Assembly (NCBI GenBank): GCA_002105175.1
Contig: MCGE01000011.1
Location: 1,054,001 to 1,118,000 of the forward strand
Length of the DNA: 64,000 nt
Direction: 5' to 3'
DNA from: Absidia repens
Lineage: Eukaryota > Mucoromycota > Mucoromycetes > Mucorales > Cunninghamellaceae
In this document: positions 23,345-34,039 of the stretch, one piece after another
How the letters are laid out: every line of letters starts with the position of its first letter
Position numbering within the stretch: position 1 is the first letter of the stretch
Notes under the pieces: generated by a model
Told to the model about the DNA's origin: nothing
What the model saw: only the letters and a program-made list of their open reading frames with translations
Databases searched by the model: none
Translations under genes and position numbers: made by a program

Positions 23345-25322
23345 ATGAATAACATCACTTCGAATGAGTCAACTTACTGGCGACCGTGCACCGATGGGAT
23401 CTGCTATTGCGATTGGCGGTTGACAATTACTCACTGCTATGATCAAAATATATTTTTTTATATCAATCTTGTGATTATCGCACTCACATCATGTATAATT
23501 TTAGTGGGTAAATGTTGATATTGATGATGATTACTGTATTGCTGATGATGATGATGGATCTTAATTTCCTTTTCTTTTTCACATACTGTTGTTTAATGTA
23601 GGACTCGTACTTCTATATCATCGATTAGTAAATCTCAAGCAGATCATTTTTGAATGTCGAAACGGATTTTTGCGACCTCGAGCCATGGAATCAATTTTAT
23701 TTTTCATGGTTATATTCAACACCCGTATGTAAAACAAAATTAAAAATTGCTTCATCAACCTAGCGGATACTTCGATTACTTATTATTCTGTTTATTTTAT
23801 ATTAGTTCGACTAATTCAGGCCATTGTTTTAGTGACGGATGCTGCCCAAAATATTGTGTTTCGTCAATGTAATTATTATCTCATGTGGATAACCATAAAA
23901 AATCCCGCGAAATCAACAGGTTACACTAATACACTCTTATGTTTTTTGTATTCTTTTTTTTTTTCCTTCTTAGTTCTCTTTGAATTCGGCTATGAAATGG
24001 GTTTCACTACACTGGTAAGTGTACTACATTTATTTTTAAAGCACCTCTCTTTGCCAATTTTTATTTTATTTTAATACTTTCATTGGTTGTATTGGTATTA
24101 GGGCGTTTATCTCTTTGGGATTATTCATGCACTACAAAACGTAGGGAAAAAAACACAAATTTAAACACCGAATATTTACCGATCATTAATTTTTTTAACA
24201 TGTTATTGCTAAAAGAGTGACCGTGTGATCTTTGATCAATGGATCTATTCTCCACGTTTTGCCGATATATTATGTACTTCTATTATTGTTGGGCCTTATA
24301 TCACCAACACCATTTGTTCCCTCGGTGCTGGTGTCAGTGCTTACCTTGGTTACACGGAACAAGCCAATATCTTTGCACAAGCGCTCTATACTGTATGGAC
24401 TGGTCATTGCCTTGCCTTATCGACTTTGACTCTTTTTGCAGGGTGGCGCCTTATACGTATTTTAAATACACACATTAAACGAAAAGAAGAAAATAAAACC
24501 GTTATCGATATATCTAAAGTTAAAATAGGTGCTCAAAAGGTAAAATTAAAGGAACACATTTAAACACCGCTAATAACTGTACATTTATTTTCACCCAACT
24601 AGGTCAAAATCATTGCTTTTACCTCTGCCATTTGCCTATATCTTTATTCTGGTGTGGCCATTACCTATGGTATCCTACGCATTCAGATTATAACTCATGT
24701 GCCGTATAGTATCTTTCTGTGTATCGCTTGGAATGGACTGGGAATTGTTGCATCCATGCTTGTATCTTTTGCTGTAATATTGAAGTAAGCTGAAAGTGTA
24801 TAAAATAATCATCAAGCAATACTTTAGGTAGCTAATTTTTTTTTTTTTTTATCATGCAGCCCGAAAATGAAACTCTCACTCTTATTCAGTTCAGATACCT
24901 CGGGGGACGCTCGAAGTCATGGAATGGAGCTTGACTCGAGTAGAAAAAATAATAGTAGTAGTAACCACAGTGGCAAAGAAAGAAAAATCAAATCGTACAA
25001 CCAAGATAGCACCAATCATACGGCGACAGGAACTGGGACTCACACTGATAGTGCCTTTGACGTCCAAACCTTCGAGGAGCACGGCACATACAACACCATG
25101 ATGATCGATATGGCATCAATGTACACCAATGTGCCAGCACGAAGTAAAACACCCATGAATGTCGCACCCACTTTATCAACAGCCATAGCTATGAATTACA
25201 GCAATCGGAGTAATCCCTTAGTGCTTGATGATAATGATGCCGAATTAGTCCACGCCTACCCTGAATCGACAAAATCTTCCTCTCATCTGGTAGATGGAAA
25301 ATTACAGGAGTCATATCAATAG
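23345..25322 (+). CDS. Seven-helix membrane protein, GPCR-like, unassigned
   Basis: Eight exons: 23345-23507, 23602-23724, 23806-23868, 23974-24014, 24102-24140, 24216-24539, 24603-24784, 24860-25322; 465 residues. The N-terminus, MNNITSNESTYWRPCTDGIC, has two N-glycosylation sites and several Cys, consistent with an outside location. Seven hydrophobic segments follow: FYINLVIIALTSCIILVGLV, AMESILFFMVIFN with RLIQAIVLV, FTTLGVYLFGIIHAL, ADILCTSIIVGPYI, VWTGHCLALSTLTLFAG, IIAFTSAICLYLYSGVAITY and IAWNGLGIVASMLVSFAVIL. A hydrophilic Ser/Asn-rich tail of about 150 residues ends the protein. I do not recognise a named family; receptor-like topology is the safest statement. Exon 3 could instead run to 23910 using a donor in CAG-GTTACA, adding 14 residues in frame. 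Confidence 0.8.
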
Positions 25323-25700
25323 ATAGTTTAGATGAACATTCAGATCAGTGTATTTTTGTAGTTTTAGTTTGATTATATTTTCAATAATAATAGTAATAAA
25401 GTTGATCTTTTATCTGTGTATTTTGCTATCAGTTTGGGAAAGGCAGTCTTGGAATAGAATATTTTGCAGGCCTATCGGTGTGTGTAAGGGATATTACTTT
25501 AGTAAGATTTTGGTGAAGAACCGATTGGGATGGTTGCCATTTTATATAACCTAATCAGAGGGTGTATTGATGTTATCGTACGGCTAAAAATAAGAATGCT
25601 ATGATGGACAAGAGAGCTGATAGTAATGAGGGAAAGTAGACTTTTTTTTTGAAGCATAAAGTAAGATCAATTCTAGTTTAAAGCTTAGCGATTGTAAGAG
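25323..25700. other. Intergenic, 3' region of the 7-helix gene
   Basis: AATAATAGTAATAAAG at about 25384-25399 is a likely polyadenylation region. Nothing else seen. Confidence 0.5.
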
Positions 25701-25719
25701 ATATCAGCTGAAGACGAAC

Positions 25720-26178
25720 TAAACAATCGAGCGATATTAATGGTAAAACTACAGAGGATATTTTATTCAGATGTAGATATAAACTGTGACAATTAACATT
25801 AAGCTAAGCAAATAAAGGTTTCCATAACGCAATTGCTAACGATGAAGGATAATCTAATGCTATTCTAATTCACGATTTCAACATGAAGGGGTTTCCCTTT
25901 TATTGTGCACGACAAAAAAGAGTAAATAAAGGGATATTTTTCATAGAATATGTAAAAAAGGGAACATTCTATTCAGATGTATATATAAACTATGGACAAA
26001 TGAGTATTAATCTAAGCTAATGAAGGCTCCAAAAAGCCAACAAATGGTGCCTTCAGATCCTAGATCCAAAATGAAAGAGTTTCCCCATGCATCTTGTAAT
26101 CCCTGAGCTGAAACCCCTTCTAAACTAGTCCTGACACAATTCTAAGTCCACCATAACCTCGTAAAAGTTGAATGAAGC

Positions 26179-26236
<58 letters not shown>

Positions 26237-26270
26237 ACGAGGGTAAATAAAAAATTCACGTGGGCGGAAG
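25720..26270 (-). repeat. Dispersed repeat family copy 5 plus decayed tandem fragment (reverse)
   Basis: The core is 26062-26141 (minus reading VRTSLEGVSAQGLQDAWGNS, open to TAA after ILDLGS...GAFISLD). A more decayed second fragment (about 25755-25900) keeps only the tail and part of the core. In the sense direction the upstream site TTCCGCCCACGTGAATTTTT is at about 26247-26267. Between site and core is a run of 56 A (26180-26235). Confidence 0.78.
26180..26235. repeat. Poly(A) run, 56 bases
   Basis: Uninterrupted A run on the plus strand, lying in the T/C-rich leader position of repeat copy 5. Its length is likely unstable or affected by assembly. Confidence 0.9.
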
Positions 26271-27535
26271 TTAAAATGCTTTTTTTTGATCTTTGCGTTT
26301 TTGTGGCTAGAAAAGTAGCCCGTTTTTCTTTTGCAAACACTATATGACATCATAAACATAGTAGTTAATTTCAAATGAAATTACCCCCGATAGTCAACAA
26401 CAGCAACATGATTTATTCTCTTCTCTAGATGCTTGCGCAGACAACGTGGAGCAACTGAGCCTCGTTTAGTTAACCTCTTCATTGTACGCTTGTTTATTAC
26501 TCATCATATGATAGATTTACCCTCTTGATAGCATTAGCTAACCACAGTTAAATTTATTCTACAATAAAATACACTCACCCCCATGCATTCCTTAATCACC
26601 TTTCAAATACATATGTGGCGCGTTATTATCATTGGACCAGTTTAGTTTATTCCCACTTTGAATAAAATATGCCTTATCTATTAGCTTTTACATCGTCTCT
26701 CTTACATTCAATTTGCCTTGTCAAATTTGTATAGACGCACTGTATTACACATTAATTGTGTTTTCATCGAAGATAAATATAATGTGTGTGTGAAAAAAAA
26801 AAAAACAGCAGCAACAACAGAGACAGACGATTAGATATGAGCGACAGTGATAAATCGTCTTGATGAAACCTCTATCAACATTACTCGTTTCTAAATGTAG
26901 GCGTGGAGGGATTTTTTGAATGGTTATAAAAAATGACCATGAAAACAGTGCGTAAAAGTAAATAAAAATAAACAGAGCTGCAAAAAAATGGATGATTGAA
27001 ACACACTGGCTCTACCTTTGTTAAATACAGTAACCTTTTCGATTTTATCGCATCATATCACCCATCTAATAAAATTAGCATAACCGTTTTTTCAGAGGAC
27101 AAACATATATCTTTATTGAGTATAATGCTGTTCAAAAATACTACTACTACTACTAAAATTAAGTACATAACCCATGGTGAACCCAAAACCATTAAAAACA
27201 ATATTGCGCAAGAGATTAGGTTTCAACAGTTGTCATTTATATCCTTTTTTCCTTCCAAAGCATCCAAAAACAAAAGCGCACAGATAGGTTTTTTGTTTTG
27301 TTTTTGTTGTTCATGGTGCATGTTTCAAAATCATGAGCGACATAGATGACAGTTGGATGATCTGGGTCAAAACTTCTTGCCAATAATTTGAGCATCAGTG
27401 AATTGAATCGTTGTTACTTACATAAACATACAATCCAAAAGGCAGTTAGTACAATGTTTTAAACTTAAGAGCACCATATGTCGTATGTCTACTTCATTTA
27501 CCACTTGAACTTTGCCAGTATTTGGCAGTCAACGC
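26271..27535. other. Gene-poor stretch
   Basis: AT-rich. Contains a weak repeat-tail match (TTTGAATAAAATATG near 26660) and an (ACT)n run near 27143. A 117-codon frame at 26996-27349 has no domain and poor context; I do not call it a gene. Confidence 0.4.
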
Positions 27536-27539
27536 CGCT

Positions 27540-28350
27540 TGGTGCCAGTAATTTCTTCTACAGCTTTAAAAAGGTAAAAGAGACGGGGTCCATAGTCATT
27601 GACGACAACATTGTAATTACCAGGCTTTTGGGCGAATGACTTGTTGAGTACTGTTCTTGAATCACTGTTGCGTAAAAATACTTGAAAGGAGCGCGATGAC
27701 CTTCGTCAATGCTCCGTCACATGGGTGATTGGCTTATTGAATGTTTGTCATAAGAGTCATTGGAAAGTGTGTCGTCCGAGTGCGCCAAGATTAACTTGGG
27801 TCGGTGGCAGCAATTAAAATAAAATATGGATAAAGGGGGATGGATTTGAAAAAATCATAAAATAAATACATTTAATTCCCACCAAAAAATGGTACCTCTA
27901 GTGGCAAAGTATGATGGTCAAAGATTTTATTTCACGTTCAATAATTATATACTACAGTACTAGCGGTAATATACTTTAATAATTTAAGAAGCAGAAGGCA
28001 AAAAGAAAAGCGAAGAGCAAAATAATATGAGCTCTAAATCAAAAAACGACACTTGAACCCACTACTTTATTGTGTGTCCCGAGCACACCCATAAATGGAT
28101 TCCATCTGCGTTTGAAAATCGACATTTCCTCTAAAACTCCCACCAAGAGGAGGCGGGGGGACCCAGTTTTCGTTCGAATGGTAATTTTTAAATGAATCGA
28201 TGAAACATCCAAGATGACCACTTGGTCTATCCTGGCTATTTTGTGAGAATAAAGAGAGAGAAAAAAGATTGGTTTGTGTGTTACTACGTGATTGACACTT
28301 GACATGTTGTTAAAAATATAAGACCATGATATTTTCCCAAATGTCAACAT
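27540..28350 (-). pseudogene. Possible decayed gene, unknown family
   Basis: Minus-strand stretches have coding-like composition, but I could not join them into one open model. One runs about 27690-27530 and reads VLNKSFAQKPGNYNVVVNDY then GPRLFYLFKAVEEITGTKRR and a stop. Another, near 28210-28090, reads ENWVPPPPLGGSFRG and FQTQMESIYGCARDT. Stops and frame changes lie between them. It could be a gene with unusual introns or a relic. I do not recognise the family. Confidence 0.35.
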
Positions 28351-28359
28351 TGGAAGAAT

Positions 28360-29140
28360 TTTTTTTTTTTGTACATGTGTGATGGTGGGATCGATAGGGC
28401 ATTTTTTTTTTCTTCATCCTCGTTTTGTTCTATTTTGGCACCTACTGGCCCACAGACAAAAACACATACACAAAAAAAAAAAAAAAAAAAAAAAGATGGG
28501 GTCATATTTGGTAGATTATGGTAAAGTAACACAGCATTCCAAGGTAACCCTTTTTGACCTTTGTTGGGCGGACTAGGTTCTTGGTTTTTCATAATGTTTG
28601 TATATTTTAAGAGAAAACATTTAGGTGCACGTACCTTTCATTGATAACAAAAAAAAACACCACAGCAAAGCAAAACAAAAACGTACACGCTACATTGTCA
28701 TTCACAACCTACTTTCCCCGTTCCTTCAATGTTCAAACAAAGAGTTACCCATTTCAACTCAAATCATAGCGTTACCCTCTTGTTCCAACCCCGATTGCCA
28801 AAAATAAATCCACACGCAATATCAACTAAAATCAAGGAATATCATGACCAAGAATAAAAAAAGTATAACTATAAACTAAATATCTTTATTAAAATGTCTA
28901 AATTGAATAAAAAATAACTAAACTGTTGTCTATTTTAAAGTTTGGATTGAGAAAATATCATCTTGACCTTGAATTCGAGTATCATTGGCTATCATTGGGC
29001 AAATGTTTTTCCTTGACGATCAGTCACCATCAACCCATATTCATTATTCAGCCCGTAGATAAAAAAAAAAAAAAAGATAGAAAAAAGGTCATTAGTATAT
29101 TTTGGTTTTAGTGCCGTTCTTCAATTATACGGATGCCAAT
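28360..29140. other. Gene-poor stretch with A and T runs
   Basis: Contains an A run at about 28472-28494, T runs near 28359 and 28401, and no supported gene. Confidence 0.4.
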
Positions 29141-29149
29141 CCATGGACG

Positions 29150-30790
29150 CGTATACCCTCTTTCTCTATGTCTTTGTCTTACCTAAGGATGGGATGAGCA
29201 CAAAGTTCAATGCATGCGGACTCGGTAGTTCCAATCTTGTCATCAATCCCTTACACAAATGCTTCATGTAATCCGCCACCGGATTTTCCATTCATATACC
29301 AATGGCAGATGTTTTGGCCGTCAGCCTACAGTTTTATTTTGACAGAAAACATCAAAACATAGGAAGAAATCAGTAACGTTGCGTTTTTTTATATAATAAT
29401 CCCCGGCCTTTCTGCCTTCCATTCCCTTTTTCTCTACTTACACCCATATTTGGAGAGATTCCACCAACAGTACTTCTTGTATCAATTGCCCAGTCTTGGT
29501 TCATCAATGGAACACTGTAGGACGCTCATAAGAGATAGGATCGGGAGTGCTCGGTTATGGTGGGGGTGCGGCAAAAATTTCTGTTGATCCCAAAAGTCCC
29601 ATTCCAAAATTTTGATGTGATCCGCTGCATTCTTTGATTGAATATCCGATTATCGTATCAGGCAAAGAGGATGGTGTCAACCTCAGATTCAGGGCACCGA
29701 GTAGATTATCACCACCAGCCAACAACTGTGGTATACCCAAGAATGAAGCAGGATATAGAAAACAAAATAAAAGTCATTCAATATAGTATCACTAACTATT
29801 TTTTTTTTCTTACATGAACACAAAATCCATCATGCATGTTTCATCCAGTGTTGCGGGCGGGAAGAGGGGGGGGGACTTAACGGAATGACTTCCAGATCAA
29901 ATAGCCGTAAAACTGCTGTAGTATCATGCTGTCTAGTGAGACGTGACACCATTTCTCGGGTATCATCACATTTACCATTGTCACCAAAAATGGATCCACT
30001 GTCAAGAATGTTTTGCCTGCGAAGCCCAAAGAAAGAGGTATATCAGAAGTTTTTCAGTTTACACCTTGTCTCTCTGTGCAGAGCTTCCCCATCGATGCCA
30101 CCAGTCAAACGCGTGTGAGAAAAAGAAGAAAAAAAGATAAGCAATATGATATGATGCTTCCATTGTAATGTTTCATATTACCTTATTTTTCCCATTGCAA
30201 AAAATCTGATAGGATTTAGCTTACAATTGTTGTCGAGAGTGGTCTGAATCACCATGTGACAGCAGTTTTATACCGATAATATTTTTCCCAGCCATCCATG
30301 CACTTTGACCCAACAAAACGAATGCCAGTGCACTCGCTTACATGCTTGGACTTGTGAACGTAGTGAGGATATTGGTAAGCGAATGATGATTTCCTAGAAT
30401 AGAGTAATTTTAGCCCAGCGTGAGTATCCATTTTCGTAATCAGTCGGTATCTTCAGCTAGTTAGCTTCATCCAAACCTCCATAACTTACCTCAAAAGAAT
30501 TCCATTTGCACAGTGTTCATCATCTACAGTTGTTTGCTCCTACGAGGTAAGTCCATTGACAAGATCTTCCCGGCTTTTTCCACTTTAGAAAAGACGAGAG
30601 CATGTAGATTAGTTCATCGTTTTGATAAATTTAGGCTCCCAAAAAAATGAAGTTCCTTACGATGATCATCGTAGGTGTCGGTCTTGCATTTTCAAGATCC
30701 ATGTCTTGGTAGTGGATCCCCGATTCCCACAGATACAAAACTATACTCCAAGGTTCATTTGTTGGTGCATTGCTGTTCATGGAATATACC
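29150..30790 (-). pseudogene. Possible relic of a kelch-like or secreted gene
   Basis: Several minus-strand pieces look like exons bounded by plausible splice sites. Near 30750-30655: NEPWSIVLYLWESG and ENARPTPTMII before GTAAGG. Near 30590-30530: WKKPGRSCQWTYLVGANNC after an AG. Others are FVLLGQSAWMAGKNI near 30330 and FGDNGKCDDTREMVSRLTRQ with VLRLFDLEVIPL near 30010-29885. The hydrophobic-GG/Gly-Asn and W spacing recalls kelch repeats, but stops interrupt any single model. Either a decayed gene or one I failed to assemble; the family call is weak. Confidence 0.3.
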
Positions 30791-30799
30791 CGTAATCAT

Positions 30800-31740
30800 A
30801 TAAAAATACCACAAAGTCAATCATGGTCACTGAATATTAAATATTTTTCAAGCAATTGTGTCAAATATGATATAATATTAAAGGCAAAAAAAAAAAAAAA
30901 AGGAAATGCAACAAGAAACAGGGCCAAAAAAAAAAAAAAAGGACAGCGGACTTTCAACCGCGTGCACTCTGCCCCTGAAGAGCAAGCTATAAACTTATAC
31001 TCTAATTTGTACGTAATAAAAATAGATAGCATAATAGTTAAATTTATTGGTAAAAGCTTTATACATTGGTAAAGGAGCTTTCAACAACTCATCCTCCGCT
31101 ATCATATATTGTACACATTTTTCGTTATTTATATATTTATGCATTGAGATTATATTTGTGTGATATTTTGCAAGTCCCTCCATTTTCAAGTTTGACACTT
31201 TTTTTTTTTTTTAGCATTGTGGTGCTTGCATATTGTCCTATGTATAGCGCAACTGCTTTAAATTTTTTTGACGAGAAAGGCTCCGATAAATACCAATTTT
31301 GTGATCCAAGGGAGAAATTTGTTTTTAGAAATTACGGAACGGAATTTATGGGTCTTGGCATAAAACAAGAGGTCAACTGTGAAATTCGATTTATTTTACC
31401 ACGAGTATAAATTGAGAATGTGTGTGAGAGAGATAGATAGAGTGTGATGTGCACTAGGGAAAAAAAAAGAAAAAACCTTGAGTAAAAAAAAAAAAGATAG
31501 TGTAACACTGTCAAAAAAATGCATTAGTATGTATGATATACAAGGGAAGGTGGGGGGGAGGATAAATGGAGAGCGTGAATAGGAGAAGGGGGTCGATCAT
31601 AGACAAGGTTTGATATTCGGGTACTGGTATGAATGAATGAATGTCGAGTACTCAGTCTAGACACGTAAGCTTTATCAGATCCATCGAGCATGAAATTGTT
31701 TTTGGTAGTCATCATCGATATACTGTCTATTTAACTTGTA
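30800..31740. other. Gene-poor stretch with A runs
   Basis: Two A runs lie at about 30886-30900 and 30927-30940. A possible exon-like frame (31215-31410, after a T-rich AG) reads CDPREKFVFRNYGTEFMG but has no partner exons that I can support. Confidence 0.35.
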
Positions 31741-31747
31741 AATATGA

Positions 31748-31927
31748 CTAAGAGAAAATCAAGTTGATGAAGGGAACGTGATGAGAGTTTTCGGCAGCAT
31801 AGTAGTATGGTTGAACAGACCGTTGAACAGTGTCCTTGTATCGGAAGCCAGGCCCGCGGGGTTTAGAAGTCCGTTCTAAAAGAGGATATCGAATCCGGGA
31901 GGGTCTCCAAGTTGTATTTATCACCAT
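31748..31927 (-). CDS. Possible small protein of 59 residues
   Basis: Open frame starting MVINTTWRPSRIRYPLLERT and ending HVPFINLIFS. Codon use looks ordinary and the sequence is not low-complexity, unlike most short frames here, but I see no domain and no partner. It lies divergently from the ricin-fold gene, about 185 bases away. It may be non-coding. Confidence 0.25.
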   Translation of the reverse strand: MVINTTWRPSRIRYPLLERTSKPRGPGFRYKDTVQRSVQPYYYAAENSHHVPFINLIFS

Positions 31928-32111
31928 TTTCTTGCTTTTTTCATTTCTTCTTTTCTCTTCCCTTTCTATTTTAACCTTTTTCTTCTTAAAGTCTTGGTGA
32001 TGCATAATCTCTTATAAAAAAATTATCTTTCTCTTCTCTCTTCCCTCTTTTATACTACTTTGTCCTTCTTTTTAATTTTTATTTTACGGGTTTTACACTT
32101 CACTCAAAAAA

Positions 32112-33489
32112 ATGGTCTCCGCTGATTTACAAGACACTGGTCCTACAAGCTGGTTCCATATACGTTCCGTCGCCACCGGAAAAGTCATTACTTGTCTCTC
32201 TGGTCCTGAACCTCCTTTACGATCTCAAGTATTTGTATGCCCTTACCAATCTTCTGATTCCGCGCTATGGACTTGGGACGATTCTTTTATAAGGAATAAA
32301 GCTACTAATCTGGTTTTGGATATTAGAAAAGGTAATACTCATAAAGGTTTATACTAAAGGCATTGGCATTATAATTCTTTATGGTATTATGATATCTTAC
32401 CATTTTAGTTTTATAGGTCGAATAAGGATGATGGAGGATACAGAAATATGCCTCTACTCAAAAAAAGCCTCGGACGACGCGCATAATCAAATATGGGGTA
32501 CTCGTGAATCTATGGATGATCTCGGTAGAAAACAACAAGGTAGCTTCATCTATTCACTTGGAAATCCTGAATGGGTATTGGATATTGGCCCACTAGATGG
32601 AAAAAACAACAATAACAACAAACTGATTCTTTTCCCAAGTCAAACTATTGACAATGATAATCAACGTTGGATTTTGGAACCTGCCATAGATACTTCGTCC
32701 ATCTCCTGCACAACATCCTTCCAACCTATGGATTCAACAAACTCACCTACAACACATGCAACCACTTCAGCCATTAGCACACCTACAGCGCCAGTGACTC
32801 ATATGGACCAACAATCATATCATGAATTCTCCTTCTCAAGTCGATCTTCTTCCTCGGTAGATCTTGCTGGAATGGATTTTCCTTATGGGCTTATGCCTGC
32901 CAAACGCGGCTCTCAAAGTTCTGGACTGGCGTCTTCGTTATCAAATTATAAAGAATCCTATCAATTGGTATATATACAAAAATCCTCTCAATCAAGGTAA
33001 AGAAAAAAAAATCTGGATGGTGATGTTCATTTACATTATTAAAATAACTAAAACCACTTATTATAAAATAGTGACAAGGCAATGGCAATGGCGGCGGCAT
33101 ATGAAACTTGGCAAATTTGGAAAAAAGACCATTTAGATCAAGGACTGGATTCATCGGTTACTCCCAAAGAACAACAAGATAAAGTTCGCTCCACTCTATT
33201 GTCCATGGCTCGCTCTGAGGTACAATAACAAAAAAAAAAAAAAAAAAAAGCAAAAGAGAATAAAAATCAACAGGAAAATGGAATGGAACTGTTTGATTTT
33301 CATATGAAAAGCTTATAATTAACCGCCAAAACTTTCTTTTTGTATTATTTATATATTTATTAGGCCACCCGACTTCTGAATGATAGCAATAATTCCACCA
33401 CCAATACTTCTGCCCATCAACAATCTGTATTGAATTTGACCAATCGATACATCCTTCAACTTTATGATCAATTACCCTCCACTCCATAA
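32112..33489 (+). CDS. Ricin-B-fold (beta-trefoil) protein of unknown role
   Basis: Four exons: 32112-32331, 32417-32996, 33072-33219, 33364-33489; 357 residues. The first 190 residues form a beta-trefoil-like region with Q/N-x-W marks: SALWTWDDSFIRN, NLVLDIRKG, HNQIWG, WVLDIGPLDG and NQRWILEP. A Ser/Thr-rich linker follows, then a helical C-terminus (AYETWQIWKKDHLDQG and QSVLNLTNRYILQLYDQLP). There is no signal peptide, so it is probably intracellular. In other proteins this fold binds sugars; here I infer only a binding module. The strong T/C-rich tract before the start is typical of promoters in this window. Confidence 0.82.
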
Positions 33490-33855
33490 AATTATTTATC
33501 ACCCTTTCACATATTCCCCTCCCATTCATCTCATGCATTCGATTCCTTACCCTTTCCACAGTCCTTCTATTATTTCCCTTTCTTGCATAGTTTGGGGTAC
33601 ATGAACTCTTTTTTTTTTTTTCTTTTGGTCACATTAACCTTAAAAAAATATCCCTGCTCTCAAGCTTATTATTATCTACATTTTACCATTAGGCACATTA
33701 TTCTTTTCCCTCTTCCCTTTGTACATGCTCTCTGCTCTTCTTTATTCCCAGTTTATCACCAACTAACTATCTTGTATGATTTTTCTCCCCTTTCCCCCTT
33801 TTTGTGATTATTATTACTTTTCCTTTTTACATTTCATGAACACAATAAAGTAAGC

Positions 33856-33889
<34 letters not shown>

Positions 33890-34039
33890 GTTATCAAATT
33901 ATCACAGATGTCATCTAAACGGCACTGAATGGTAGTGTGGAATTGGTGGATTCCAGTGCGCCGTGTTCGGGGATCGAATTTGAAATGTCAAGGGCACCAA
34001 ATGATTTTTTTTTTCCCTTTGACATTTTCATATTTTCTA
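33490..34039. other. Intergenic with T runs
   Basis: T/C-rich 3' region of the ricin-fold gene with AATAAAG at about 33843 and a T run at 33861-33889. The right end is the upstream region of the prolyl-tRNA synthetase gene. Confidence 0.5.

Noticed and set aside
26180..26235. Poly(A) run as the tail of a retroposed gene
   Set aside because: In the repeat's own orientation it is a poly(T) leader before the core, not a 3' tail, and no target duplication is seen.
26996..27349. 117-codon plus-strand frame
   Set aside because: Ends in compositionally biased sequence, no domain, no splice partners.
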